This document shows, piece by piece, positions 29,301 through 39,500 of a DNA stretch of 49,406 bases. Source of the DNA: Clostridium tepidiprofundi DSM 19306 (lineage in GTDB: Bacteria; Bacillota; Clostridia; Clostridiales; Clostridiaceae). The first letter of the stretch is position 1, and every line of letters starts with the position of its first letter. The notes beneath the pieces are model-generated. The model saw nothing but the letters and a program-made list of their open reading frames with translations. It did no database searches and was not told the DNA's origin. Location of the stretch: assembly GCF_001594005.1 (NCBI RefSeq), contig NZ_LTBA01000020.1:1-49406 (forward strand), given 5' to 3'. Both the position numbers and the translations under genes were made by a program.

Positions 29301-30838
29301 TTTGCATTGCTTTGTTTTACTGTAAAAGCATACTTTCCTCTTTTAATAAGTGCAATTTTACCATGAAGGTCTTTACCTGCAAATTCAGCAGGAGTTCCAC
29401 CTAAACCACAGTACACAACTTCATAACCATTAGGATCATTCAAAGCTTCAACTGGATCTATAGAGCATTGAGCATATGCAACTGGCTCCTTACTAGAACC
29501 TCCATCCCAAGTATAATCTAAACCTGGAGAAGTTATTCTATTATTTTCAAATGAAGCTACCTGCATTGATTCATGTGCAAGTCCTGGTGAACCAACTAAT
29601 CCAGTATCTTTAACATTTGGAAATTTGTATGGTGCTGTTGAATACTGAGAATTTCCTGCAGATATAACAACTACTACACCATTTTCAGTTGCTTCTCTTA
29701 CTGCTGTCTGCTCTCCATCAGTCATATCTTGGAAAGCTGCAGTCGAACCTAAACTCATATTTATAACATCTGCACCATGTAAAACTGAATCTTCAATAGC
29801 TGCTATAATATCATCTGAATAAGCACTATTTTTGCCCGGTTTATTCGAGAAAACTTTCATTGCAAGCAATTGACATTCAGGTGCAACCCCTTTAATACCT
29901 TCATTCTTATTAATCTCATCTTGCTCTTGACAGTTAGCACCAACAATACCTGCTACATGCATTCCATGTGGACTTGTACCTGGAGCTGGTATTACATCTT
30001 GGTTGTCATCTGCAAAGTTATGCCCATAAGGAACTTTTTCTGTGAAATATATTCCAGGTCCTTTTGGATTTTCGTTTGTCAATTTTATTGCAGATGGAGT
30101 TGTTGAAGAAGAAATAACCATATCTTTATGCTTATAATCAATGCCTGTATCGATTATAGATACAACCATTCCTTCTCCTTTGTAACCATAATCTTTCCAA
30201 ATATTAGCTATATTTGTCTTCATATCTTTCGCATAATTCATGTCAGGATAATATTCATTAGCAACCTGTACACTTTTAACACCCGGCATTTCAGCAATTT
30301 TATTCAAATCCTTATATTTCGCTTCTACACTAAATCCATTTAATAATACTGAATATCTGTTTTCAAGTTTAATATTAGGATCATGCTTTAACACTTCATT
30401 AATTGTACTATTCTGTGTTTTTAAAATATTCTGTGATATTTTTGAATTATTAGCAACTGCTTTTAAAGATCTTCCGTGACAATAATCCTTAACTGATTTA
30501 CCATTAAGCTCAACTATTAATCTTACCTTGTCTTCTGGATTATGCTGTTTTTTACCTTTGTTAGGTACATTGTCATTAAAATATTTTAATCTACTATTCT
30601 TACTATTGTATTTTCTTTCACTATTTAAGTGCTTTAAATCCCTAAGTTGTTTACGTGCCTCTTCATAAATCTTATCTTTAACTTCCTTTGATATAGTTAA
30701 TTCTTCCCCTTTGTATAAATTTTTATGCATATCTTTATTGTTATCAGCAAATACCTTCATAGAAGGAGTAAAAACTAATCCGAATATCATTACAAAAGTC
30801 ATAATAATGCTCATTAACTTCTTATGCTTATACCTCAC
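26312..30838 (-). CDS. Secreted subtilisin-family (S8) protease with PA and C-terminal modules
   Basis: A 1508-residue lactocepin/C5a-peptidase-like extracellular serine protease. Signal peptide ~1-31; an I9-type propeptide ~103-197; catalytic domain with Asp230 (SIIDTGIDYKH), His291 (SPHGMHVAG), oxyanion Asn396 (SAGN) and Ser622 (SGTSMASPYVAG). A PA domain is inserted at about 450-575 between His and Ser. The C-terminal ~800 residues are beta-rich Fn3/Ig-like modules, ending in a ~90-residue module (LKAFVWNSFDSMNPLSDVIEYDIK-like) shared with the nuclease at 36590-40432. There is no LPXTG or S-layer-homology anchor. The start is GTG 30838, with AGGGGGGT seven bases upstream. All catalytic residues are present, so the protease is likely active outside the cell. 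Confidence 0.93.
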   Translation of the reverse strand: MRYKHKKLMSIIMTFVMIFGLVFTPSMKVFADNNKDMHKNLYKGEELTISKEVKDKIYEEARKQLRDLKHLNSERKYNSKNSRLKYFNDNVPNKGKKQHNPEDKVRLIVELNGKSVKDYCHGRSLKAVANNSKISQNILKTQNSTINEVLKHDPNIKLENRYSVLLNGFSVEAKYKDLNKIAEMPGVKSVQVANEYYPDMNYAKDMKTNIANIWKDYGYKGEGMVVSIIDTGIDYKHKDMVISSSTTPSAIKLTNENPKGPGIYFTEKVPYGHNFADDNQDVIPAPGTSPHGMHVAGIVGANCQEQDEINKNEGIKGVAPECQLLAMKVFSNKPGKNSAYSDDIIAAIEDSVLHGADVINMSLGSTAAFQDMTDGEQTAVREATENGVVVVISAGNSQYSTAPYKFPNVKDTGLVGSPGLAHESMQVASFENNRITSPGLDYTWDGGSSKEPVAYAQCSIDPVEALNDPNGYEVVYCGLGGTPAEFAGKDLHGKIALIKRGKYAFTVKQSNAKAAGAIGVIVYNNKGNALVHMVEQDGLGIPALFIGETDGAKINSLIGKNVRIKFNGKITSIINPDKGDMSDFTSWGPTPNLDFKPQITGVGGDVWSTIPNNKYESMSGTSMASPYVAGCTALIMQHINDMIKEGKLSFENPDEKAEFVKALAINTAEVKMDKYHHGTPYSPRRQGAGLVDTEAAIKDNVTITYNGEAVAALKEMGETTEIPLVVHNYGDKTITYKVEDLSGVMTEQGNFLPSKDTGYTMSYDVPLKGASITFDKDTITVTTGSSITINATINMSDDTPVDNFAEGFIRLIPQDSDVPDIGIPYMGFYGDWDELPILDAPMYDGKTKLGEGSLFTINSKGNIYYLGVVGYDKYGNPIVEPKDFAINPDDEDANTNVLPIVTLLRNAKDFEVNIKDSNGELIKTVAESTNLRKEVLAEQPNHWYTTSEDWAWDGKEYDPSTGGVKSVPEGQYYVSLKSKIDFEGARYQELSMPVKVDKTKPVVNTDEFFDESPTEDYKVSFKASDNMTDIHTFAILIKDFASNKSELYENDGHKIFNASDYYNKETGKYEMSIKLPYHANIVAPVAIDYAGNMGMGYSIVINTAKDSQIEITSPESYSLVDEGDVKLEYKASDKLMSELDHFVIKIDDDDEDNRQVIKNDKKLEYVIKGLEPGKHVVKVEAANKDETKVLDSDSIIFSINGKDLSIKFDNLGQGSVVNKTTFTLEGSVTSIPEKFEINGKTVKLGVKEEISGNINPLAFKHDITLKAGELNKVYIYVKSKSGKEYNYAYNVYCDTDAPVITLTNPKQSIDDPNREVYEVIVDKNANSYTVTGKVKDNMQGYKFFINGSQVLNVEYDTPRGDDTEREFSREIKLNSPVTIIKLKAVDFASNTTVRTIKVYRGEKTNPIAIENLTGDKTFHNGDQVKIQIKATNITDKASNASLILGLFDENGAMVNVVASSQKLASNDEVVMMGILNIPEEGKYKLKAFVWNSFDSMNPLSDVIEYDIK

Positions 30839-31243
30839 TATACTACCCCCCTGTTTAAATAATACATAAATAAATTCAAAATTTAATCTTATTATAATGC
30901 ATATAAGTGCATTATGGTTTATTTACCATTTAATAACATTTATATATAATTTTTTCTCATTTGTTATTCATAACTACATATATACTTATCTTTAGTTTGT
31001 ATATATAAATTTTCCCTCCTCCCTCTCATAATTTAAATCCTCACAGAAATTTTTATTTTCAATTCCTGTAAGTACACTTTCCATTATAATAAATTCTCAT
31101 GTGTAAAATGATATCGAGCTTAATACTAAATCAGTACAAAATCTTTTTTTTAATAATTTTACACAAAGAATTCATAAGCTTATCTTTACTCATGAAAACA
31201 TTCTGAGCAACAAACATATCTAATCATACCAATCAAATAAGTT
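30839..31243. other. 405-bp gap with no recognised feature
   Basis: AT-rich spacer between two large secreted-protein genes. It contains a small inverted repeat around GCATATAAGTGCATTATG near 30898, just upstream of the subtilase gene. I see no gene, RNA, terminator or member of the repeat families. Confidence 0.6.
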
Positions 31244-34200
31244 TCAGTTAGATACCCCAATCTGAATTGTTCTTTTAATTATACCCTCATTTTTTATTGC
31301 ATTTATATATACTGTGTACTTACCTTTTTTACGAAGAACCGTAGTAAAATCGCATCTATTACCTATTATTCCTCCATCATTTTTGTCTTTTTGTCCAACA
31401 AAAACTATAGCTCCTTTTTCATTTTCTATTTTTAATGTAACTGAATTTTTTATATTAGGGCTTTCAATTGATATAGTCACCTTTTGTCCTTGAATGTCAA
31501 TATTTACTGGTTTTTCTTCATCTGTACCATTAATATCAAATGTCCTTACAATAATCTTCTCATTCTTTATAGCATTTATATATGCTGTATATCTACCATT
31601 TTCAAGCTCTGTTGTAAATTCACATTTATTATTTATTATCTCTCCTCTAGCCTTATCCTTTTGATCAACATAAACCTTATCGCCTTTTTCATTCTCGATT
31701 TTTAATGTAACTGAATCTTTAATATTAGGACTTTCAATTGATATAGTAACTCTATGACCTTGTACTTTAACGTTTACTGAACGCTTAGTCACAGATGAAT
31801 CATTTACTATAACTGTTCTAGTTACCTCATCTGCCTTATTTCCTGCTGCATCACTTACATTATAATGTATTGTAAATGCTCCAGTTTTACTTGTATCTAC
31901 ATTTGCAACTTCATTGCCAGATACGTCTGTAACAGTAACTTTGATATTATCACTTATATCTCCATCAATATTATCTACTGCTGTGGCACCTGAATCTTCA
32001 AAAGTTTGTCCTACCGTTAATTCTACTATCTTTTCACCTCTTAATACGATAACTGGCTTTTCTGTATCAGGTACTTCTCTTTCTCTAACAACAACCATTC
32101 TAGTTACTTCATTCGCCTTATTCCCTGCCGTATCGCTTACATTATAGTGTATTATAAATGTTCCCGGTTTACTTGTATCCACATTTGCAACTTTATTACC
32201 AGATACATCTGTAACAGTAACTTTGACATTAGCACTTATGTCTCCATCAATATTGTCTACTGCTGTTACTCCCGGTTCTTCAAAAGTTTGTCCTACTGTT
32301 AATTTTATTGTTTTTGCACCTATTAATGTAATAACTGGTTTTTTTGTGTCTAATATTACTTTCTTCTTTACTATAACTGTTCTAGTTACCTCATCTGCCT
32401 TATTTCCTGCTGCATCACTTACATTATAGTGTATTATAAATGTAAATGGTTTTCTCGTATCCACCTTGGTAAATTCATTGCCAGCTCTATCTGTAACAGT
32501 TACATTAACTCTTTTACTTATATCCCTATCAATATTGTCTACTGCTATTACTCCTGGATCTTCAAAATAGTTTCCTGCAATAACTTCAATTACTTTGGAG
32601 CCTTTTAATGTAATAACTGGCTTTTCTGTATCTAATACTACTTCCTCTTTTACTATAACTGTTCTAGTTACTTCATCTGCCTTATTCCCTGCTGCATCGC
32701 TTACATTGTAGTGTATTATAAATGTTCCCGGTTTACTTGTATCCACATTTGCAACTTTATTACCAGATACGTCTGTAACAGTAGCTTTAACATTAGCACT
32801 TATATCTCCATCAATATTGTCTACTGCTATTACTCCTGGATCTTCAAAATAGTTTCCTGCAATAACTTCAATTACTTTGGAGCCTTTTAATGTAATAACT
32901 GGCTTTTCTGTATCTAATACTACTTCCTCTTTTACTACAACTGTTCTAGTTACTTCATCTGCCTTATTCCCTGCTGCATCGCTTACATTGTAGTGTATTA
33001 TAAATGTTCCCGGTTTACTTGTATCCACATTTGCAACTTTATTACCAGATACATCTGTAATAGTAGCTTTAACATTAGCACTTATGTCTCCATCAATATT
33101 GTCTACTGCTGTTACTCCTGGATCTTCAAAATAGTTTCCTGCAATAACTTCAATTACTTTGGAGCCTTTTAATGTAATAACTGGCTCTTCTGTATCTAAT
33201 ACTACTTCCTCTTTTACTACAACTGTTCTAGTTACTTCATCTGCCTTATTCCCTGCTGCATCGCTTACATTGTAGTGTATTATAAATGTTCCCGGTTTAC
33301 TTGTATCCACATTTGCAACTTTATTACCAGATACATCTGTAATAGTAGCTTTAACATTAGCACTTATGTCTCCATCAATATTGTCTACTGCTGTTACTCC
33401 TGGATCTCTGAAAATTTGTCCTACTGTTAACTCTAAACTTTTTTCACCTTTTAATGTAATAACTGGTTTTTCTGTATCTAATAAACCCTTTACTGGTCCA
33501 ACAAAATCACTTAGAACTGCAACACCCTTATTTTTTCCAGTTTTAGCTACAGGAGTTACCTCAAATGATATATATTTCCCTTCATCCTCTGAAGTCAATT
33601 TATATGTTTTCGATATTGCACCATCAATTTTGACTTTATTCGTTCCACTATTATCATCTGCTCTATACCATTTAAAAATTGAATCTCCTTCTTTGTCTCC
33701 ATTCCTATCATAATAAACATAATTCCCTGTTAATATCTGTCCAACAATAAAGTTACCTAATATAGTTACATCATTTGCTGTAGGAGGTTTTTGTGCTACA
33801 TGGCCATCTCCTGCATGACTACTACTTGAATGACTAGTTTTACTTGAAGTTTTGCTTGAATCTTCATCTATATTCGTATTTGCTGATGTAATTCCATTAT
33901 TACTCTCCACAATACCTCTACCAATATTCTTAACATTCTTAGTAGTCTCCTTTACTACTGCTCCACTCCCAACATCAATATTCACATCAAGTTTTGAACA
34001 AATTTTACCAATATATGAATTTGCTTTTATCTTTATTTTAGCATTATTTTCAATTGTAATTTTATCAAAATTACCATCGAAAAATACAAATGCATGCTTA
34101 TCGAAAGTACTTACAATCACATTTGGTATACTTGTATATTTAGATACTCTAAGCGTTACACCGCTTTCTAATATAACAGATTTATCAAAGCATCCTCGCA

Positions 34201-35266
34201 ATTCTACTGCTTGTCCATATACTGATTTCATACCATCCTCAATATTTATTATTACATTTCCAAAGGAACCAGAAATAACATCTAAAATTGCCGCTGAAGA
34301 AACCCTAGTTCTGCCAATCAATGATCTTCCTCTTAATTCAACTCTTAAATTTCTATCACTAAGTACATTTAGTTCTGACGATTTTACATTATACAAATGT
34401 ATACTGCTTGTACCACCTGAAAGAACATCTATACATCTTGAATTTGTATTCAACAAATTTGTTGTTCCTTCTTTTCCTGGATTTATCACAATTTTATTAG
34501 ACACATTGGTATTCAATACTCTCACAGAATCAGCATTAATATAAACACTTCCATATATGTCTGCATCTCTTAATTCATATCCTGATGCTAATATATCAAT
34601 ATCTGACTTTAATTCTTTATCTGAATCTAAAAATGCTTTCATGTCATTTATAACAACTACATTCTTATCGTAATCTAAATTCATAGAATTTTTATTTATA
34701 TCCAAAACATTCTTTGAAACAAATATATTAGACATAAATTTTTTATCTTCTATATCTTTATTCAAAGTTATTATGACTGTTTTCCCATCTTCCATCAATT
34801 TTATGGTATCCTTATCAGATAAAATGTCACTATTAATCTTATAATTTAACTTATCTAGTGCAGTAGTAACATCTACTTTTTTGTTGAATTGTACCATAAT
34901 TTGATTTGAAGCTATATAGCAAGCTCTTGTTACAGTTAATAATATTTTTTTCCCATCTCTTTCAGCATAATCACTAAGTTCTCCCAAATTATTCATATAA
35001 GTTACAGCTCGTATTTTGTTTTTTGAAATCTCTTTACCTGATGAATTATCATACCATTTGCCATCATATCCCTTAACATAAATTTCATATGAATCATTCG
35101 CAATTTTTTGAATATTTGGCGAATCTTCTTTGTTATTAATGTACTCCAAATCGTATGCCTTATCCCGTAGCACTACCGTTCCTTTCGGAATATCTGCAAA
35201 TACTGGTAAGCTTACGGTCAATAATAGCAAAAGAAAAATACTGGTAATTTTTTTTAGCACTTCCAT
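31244..35266 (-). CDS. Secreted DUF5011 (Ig-like) repeat protein
   Basis: A 1340-residue surface or secreted protein. Signal peptide ~1-24 (LLLLLTVSLPVFA). Residues ~100-200 resemble a SbsA/Big-type Ig domain. Residues ~225-460 look like a beta-helix-type segment (VYINADSVRVLNTNVS, IIGRTRVSSAAILDVISGS-like). A Ser/His linker (~480-495) leads to an Ig-like domain (~500-590) found in S-layer-associated proteins. Then come six DUF5011 repeats of ~94 residues (~594-1155), each with PVITLKG, DPGVTAVDNIDGDIS and IHYNVSDAAGNKADEVTRT. Two ~92-residue repeats (VTISIESPNIKDSVTLKIEN) close the protein. No LPXTG. AGGAGGT precedes the ATG. Likely adhesive or structural; ligand unknown. Confidence 0.88.
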   Translation of the reverse strand: MEVLKKITSIFLLLLLTVSLPVFADIPKGTVVLRDKAYDLEYINNKEDSPNIQKIANDSYEIYVKGYDGKWYDNSSGKEISKNKIRAVTYMNNLGELSDYAERDGKKILLTVTRACYIASNQIMVQFNKKVDVTTALDKLNYKINSDILSDKDTIKLMEDGKTVIITLNKDIEDKKFMSNIFVSKNVLDINKNSMNLDYDKNVVVINDMKAFLDSDKELKSDIDILASGYELRDADIYGSVYINADSVRVLNTNVSNKIVINPGKEGTTNLLNTNSRCIDVLSGGTSSIHLYNVKSSELNVLSDRNLRVELRGRSLIGRTRVSSAAILDVISGSFGNVIINIEDGMKSVYGQAVELRGCFDKSVILESGVTLRVSKYTSIPNVIVSTFDKHAFVFFDGNFDKITIENNAKIKIKANSYIGKICSKLDVNIDVGSGAVVKETTKNVKNIGRGIVESNNGITSANTNIDEDSSKTSSKTSHSSSSHAGDGHVAQKPPTANDVTILGNFIVGQILTGNYVYYDRNGDKEGDSIFKWYRADDNSGTNKVKIDGAISKTYKLTSEDEGKYISFEVTPVAKTGKNKGVAVLSDFVGPVKGLLDTEKPVITLKGEKSLELTVGQIFRDPGVTAVDNIDGDISANVKATITDVSGNKVANVDTSKPGTFIIHYNVSDAAGNKADEVTRTVVVKEEVVLDTEEPVITLKGSKVIEVIAGNYFEDPGVTAVDNIDGDISANVKATITDVSGNKVANVDTSKPGTFIIHYNVSDAAGNKADEVTRTVVVKEEVVLDTEKPVITLKGSKVIEVIAGNYFEDPGVIAVDNIDGDISANVKATVTDVSGNKVANVDTSKPGTFIIHYNVSDAAGNKADEVTRTVIVKEEVVLDTEKPVITLKGSKVIEVIAGNYFEDPGVIAVDNIDRDISKRVNVTVTDRAGNEFTKVDTRKPFTFIIHYNVSDAAGNKADEVTRTVIVKKKVILDTKKPVITLIGAKTIKLTVGQTFEEPGVTAVDNIDGDISANVKVTVTDVSGNKVANVDTSKPGTFIIHYNVSDTAGNKANEVTRMVVVREREVPDTEKPVIVLRGEKIVELTVGQTFEDSGATAVDNIDGDISDNIKVTVTDVSGNEVANVDTSKTGAFTIHYNVSDAAGNKADEVTRTVIVNDSSVTKRSVNVKVQGHRVTISIESPNIKDSVTLKIENEKGDKVYVDQKDKARGEIINNKCEFTTELENGRYTAYINAIKNEKIIVRTFDINGTDEEKPVNIDIQGQKVTISIESPNIKNSVTLKIENEKGAIVFVGQKDKNDGGIIGNRCDFTTVLRKKGKYTVYINAIKNEGIIKRTIQIGVSN
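31800..33483 (-). repeat. Six ~282-bp coding repeats (DUF5011), internally homogenised
   Basis: Copies 1-3 and parts of 4-6 share long identical stretches at DNA level, including silent sites (for example GATACATCTGTAATAGTAGC and TTCATCTGCCTTATTCCCTG on the plus strand). This indicates recent duplication or gene conversion. Copy 4 has diverged (RDISKRVNVTVTDRAGNEF). Copy number may vary between strains. Confidence 0.85.
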
Positions 35267-35504
35267 TATTATACCTCCTTTTTTTTGTTTTTCGCCTATA
35301 TTATACCACAGATAAATATATAATTCATCCTTTATTGGTAAATTTATTGCATATTGATTATTTTTAATATAAAATAGTTTTACTGGCTATTTTAGCAACC
35401 GATAACTTGAATTATTTGTAAATATATTATTCTTATAACTTTATAGAACTTTATTATCAACAATTGCTATACTTAGTTGCTAGTAAACTTATTTTTCAAA
35501 ACAA

Positions 35505-35660
35505 AATACCAGAAGTTCAAGTGAAAAAGCTACCATATTTTCACTTTCTTATTCTTACTTGGTTACGACAAAATCAGTACTTCAAGTAAAAAATCTACTC
35601 CACTTGAAACAAAAACTCTAATCTTTTGGTTATAAGAATAATAATCTTGTAAAGTTGACA
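35505..35660 (+). mobile_element. Degenerate three-hairpin-like element
   Basis: Retains an AGTTCAAGTGAAAAAGCTAC / TTCAAGTAAAAAATCTACTC arrangement, CCACTTGAAACAAAAACTC and a terminal TTATAAGAATAATAATCTTG end, reminiscent of the C family but with decayed hairpins. It lies in the 1.3-kb gap between divergent secreted-protein genes. Confidence 0.35.
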
Positions 35661-35781
35661 AATTTGCAAATATTATGATTAAAAATACTAAAATAGTCAA
35701 AAATTTAGATATTATCAGATATTACTTTAAATGAACAAAAATCATTACAATAAGTTGCTTTAATTTGTAATATGCGATATA

Positions 35782-35971
35782 AATATTTATATTTAACATC
35801 AGTATTTATATTTAACATCAGTATTTATATTTAACATTAGTATTTATATTTAACATTAGTATTTATATTTAACATTAGTATTTATATTTAACATTAGTAT
35901 TTATATTTAACATTAGTATTTATATTTAACATCAGTATTTATATTTAACATCAGTATTTATATTTAATATC
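35782..35971. repeat. 19-bp tandem repeat, about ten copies
   Basis: The unit AGTATTTATATTTAACATY is repeated about ten times, almost without change. The Y position alternates in blocks (ATC, ATT, ATC). It abuts the 124-bp MITE-like element at 35972. Regular spacing recalls iterons, but no replication gene is nearby and I treat it as a minisatellite. Confidence 0.95.
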
Positions 35972-36095
35972 ATGGTTATCCCACAGAAAGTATTTTAAAA
36001 AGAAACTCATCACTATATATGCATAAGAATCAATTTCATAAATACTATATGTTGTATATTTGAAATTTATCCATAGCTTATTGTGGTTTAATCAT
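35972..36095 (+). mobile_element. 124-bp MITE-like element D1
   Basis: Differs from 43132-43255 at only about two of 124 positions. The ends form an imperfect inverted repeat: ATGGTTATCCCACAGAAAG on the left and the complement ATGATTAAACCACAATAAG on the right. Too short to code. Inserted exactly at the end of the 19-bp tandem array. Confidence 0.75.
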
Positions 36096-36183
36096 ATATT
36101 TTGTGTTAATATTCACTATGAAAATTTCTACACACTGCATTTTTTCGTTGTAATATATTATAAAAATCTAAATTACGAATCGA
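36096..36183 (-). repeat. Dispersed repeat family E, copy 3
   Basis: Minus-strand match to 16988-17219: ATTCGTAATTTAGATTTTTA, AAAAAATGCAGTGTGTA, ATAGTGAATATTAA and CAAAATAT. It directly abuts MITE-like element D1. Confidence 0.75.
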
Positions 36184-36184
36184 A

Positions 36185-36327
36185 TACAATAAGTTACAAA
36201 TAACTTGATAACTCAATTTGTAATACTGAATTTTACTGTTTTACTGTACTAAATGATGCTTTAAAATCACACTAAAATGGTATTTTTCATTTAACTGATT
36301 GAATTTTGTTCATTTATAGTATCTTAA
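36185..36327 (+). repeat. Dispersed repeat family F, copy 3
   Basis: Runs from ACAATAAGTTACAAATAACT through CTCAATTTGTAATACTGAAT, TACTGTTTTACTGTACTAAA and CACTAAAATGGTATTTTTCA to GTTCATTTATAGTATC. Same order of blocks as 17228-17390. A fragment (AACAAAAATCATTACAATAA) also lies at 35733-35755. Confidence 0.75.
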
Positions 36328-36339
36328 TAGTCAAAAACA

Positions 36340-36407
36340 AGGAGGTGACAGCTAACCACACTATCATGCGAGAATTAAATCTTAAAACAACAACATGTTT
36401 TTTCTAA
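36340..36407 (+). other. Orphan Shine-Dalgarno with a 13-codon open frame
   Basis: AAGGAGGTGA at about 36339 is a near-perfect ribosome binding site with no gene behind it. An ATG at 36366 opens MRELNLKTTTCFF and stops at 36407; an in-frame GTG at 36345 would overlap the site. It may be the remnant of a deleted gene, a leader peptide or chance. It is 180 bp upstream of the nuclease gene. Confidence 0.35.
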
Positions 36408-36442
36408 AGTTTCTAGACTTAGAAAAAAACTCTATTTCAACT

Positions 36443-36538
36443 TTGATAAGTATACTTGCAAAGTTCTTAAAATCGTATAATTTTCTAGACAAAATTTTCT
36501 AGACAAAAATATGAATTTTATAACTTGATAAGTATAAC
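36443..36538 (+). repeat. Dispersed ~85-95-bp repeat (pair with 19287-19371)
   Basis: Shares TACTTGCAAAGTTCTTAAAA, AGACAAAAATATGAATTTTA and TTGATAAGTATAA with 19287-19371. This copy has an extra tandem duplication of TTTTCTAGACAAAA. It ends about 50 bp before the TTG start of the nuclease gene. Confidence 0.78.
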
Positions 36539-36589
36539 ATTTAAAAAATTAAAAATTTATTATTATTATTACGCAAGGGGGTGAGCTAG

Positions 36590-39500
36590 TTGTACTTATC
36601 AAATACAACTAGAAAAAATTCATTTATTAAAAAAACATTCAAAAATCTAAGCATTATTTTATGTTTCTCAATCATATTTAATTATTTTATAGGATTGACT
36701 TCTATTCAAGCTACCGAAACTGTTTCAAAAGATTTGATTATATCAGAGTATGTTGAAGGCTCTGGAAATGATTACAAAGCAATAGAACTTTATAATAACA
36801 GCGGACACGATGTAGATTTATCCAATTATTCACTAATTAATTGTTTTAATGGCAACCAATTAAATGAAGGTTCTGTCTTAAAATTAAATGGAAATTTAAA
36901 ATATAAAGATACTTTAGTAATTGTTGTTAATAAAAATTTAAAATCCAAACTAGAAAATTTAGGAGTAAATAATGTAATAATAGGATATAACGCTATAAAT
37001 TTCAATGGAGATGATGCACTAGTATTAAAAAAAGGTAATACAATAATAGATTCAATTGGTAAAGTAGGTGAAAGAAAAGTTTGGTCAAGTGGATCAATAT
37101 CCACAAAAGATCATACACTAATTAGAAAAAGTTCTGTTCTCTACGGTGATACCATTATCAATGATAATTTTGATCCATCAATCGAATGGATATCTTTCCC
37201 TAAAAATGATATTACTCATTTAGGTTATCATGAAATAGATTCATCATCAGAAAATATCCAAAACTCAGCTATTGTTAACGCAACACCTGCTCCCGGCGAA
37301 GTAGAAAAAGGAACCAAAATCACTTTAAGCACAAGTACAACAGGGTCATCAATTTATTTCACACTTAATGGAGAAGATCCAATAAGTAATGGTTTACTGT
37401 ACACAAACCCAATAGAAATCAATGAAGATAAAACAATTACTGCTGTTGCTAAAAAAGATGAAAAATACGGCAAAAAATCTTCGTTCAAATATACTATTAA
37501 AAAACCATTAAAACTAATTTCTATAAAAAGTGCAAGACAAAAAAACAAAGGTGAAAAAGTACTTATAGAAGGTGTAATCACTGGCAAAATAGGAAACAAC
37601 GCATATATTCAAGATAACACTGCTGGTATATATTTATATGCTGGTAGTAATATTCAAAAAGATTTCGTAGTAGGAAATAAAGTAAGTATAGTAGGAGAAA
37701 TTGATGACTGGAATAATTTAAAGCAATTAAAAAACATAGAGTGTATTAAACTTATTTCAACTGGTAACACTCTTATTCCTAAGAAAATCAATGCTTCAGA
37801 TATAGGCGAAGATTTGGAAAGTCAACTAGTAAAGATATCAAACATTGAATTAACAGAAGTTCCTGCAGATTCATACAAAGGATACACAATTAAAGCCAAG
37901 CAAGGTGAAACTCAATTACAACTAAGAGTAGATTCACATATTGCTGAAGATATTGACAGTAATAATTATAAAAATGGCTTTATAGTTGACATAATAGGAA
38001 TTATCGGACAATACAAATCTAATTATCAAATAATGCTCAGAAACAAACATGATATAATAACAAATTCATCTAGAGTTAAACCCGTTGAAAGTTCAGTTAG
38101 ACCTGGAATAATCAAAAAGGGTACTAAAATAACTTTATATACAGAAACTATTGGCGCAAAAATATATTACACATTAGATGGAAGCAAACCAACATGTAAG
38201 AGTATTTTATATAATGGTCAAGCTATAATTTTAAACAAGAATAGCACAATAAAAGCCATTGCAATAAAAGAAAATATGTTAGATAGCTTAGTTAAGACAT
38301 TTAACTTCATAGTAAGAGAACCCGGTGAAGCAACTAGAATCCGATATATTCAAGGTCAATCTCATATATCTCCCCTTATTAACACTACTGTTGATGAGGT
38401 TATGGGTATAGTTACTGCAGTTGAGGGTACAAAGGCTTTCTATATGCAAGATCCTAACCCTGATAATGATATTAAAACTTCTGAAGGTATATATGTATAT
38501 AAATATAAAAGCGGTGTAAAAGTTGGTGATTTAGTAAAAGTTACAGGTACTGTTAAAGAAATCGTAAATGGATTTGAAGGTGGTCTAACAACAACAGAAA
38601 TAGCTGCAACTAATGTTTCCATTGAATCTCATAACAATCCTCTTCCTAAGCCAGTAATAGTAGGAATTGGTGGTAGGATACCTCCTACTCAAATTATCGA
38701 TAATGACAGTTTTAATAAATTTGATCCAGATGAAGATGCAATCGACTTTTATGAAAGTTTAGAAGGAATGCTAGTTGAAATAAATAACCCATTGATAGTC
38801 GGTATATCTGAAAAATACGGTGAAATTACAGTTGTTGGAGATGATGGTCAAAATTCTGTTAATAAAAAAAGTATACACAATGGTCTAGTTATATCAAAAG
38901 ATAACTTTAATCCTGAAAGAATTACTATTGATGATGTACTCGTGCCTTTATCTAATCGCTCTAAAAAATTTATCAATCCAAACTTTAAGGTTAAAGTAGG
39001 AGATAAATTTGCAAATTCAGTTATAGGTGTAATGAGCTACGGCTATGGAAAATACACTCTATTAAATACTGAAGCATTACCAAAAATCATTGATGGAGGA
39101 GCCAAACGAGAAATCACAAAAATAGTGCCAAATGAAGACAAGCTGACTATAGCTAGTTATAACATTGAAAATTTTTCATCAAAAACTGATCCAAAAAGAA
39201 TAACTGGAATAGCTAAATCAATAATAAATAATCTAAAAGCTCCAGATATCGTATCACTAATAGAAATTCAAGATAATGATGGTAGCAAAAATACTTCGAT
39301 AGTAGATGCAAGTCAAACTTATAAAAAATTAATTGATACTATAATCGATAATGGTGGTCCTAAATATAAATTTACTGACATTAATCCAGTAGATGATAAG
39401 GATGGTGGAATTCCAGGTGGAAATATCCGTGTCGGCTTTATATACAGGAGTGATAGAGTTTCTCTTGTAAATGATGGCAAAAAAGGAGATCCAACTGAAT

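Noticed and set aside
35782-35971. Replication origin with iterons
   Set aside because: No replication initiator gene or DnaA-box cluster is visible, and similar tandem arrays of other unit lengths occur throughout the window.
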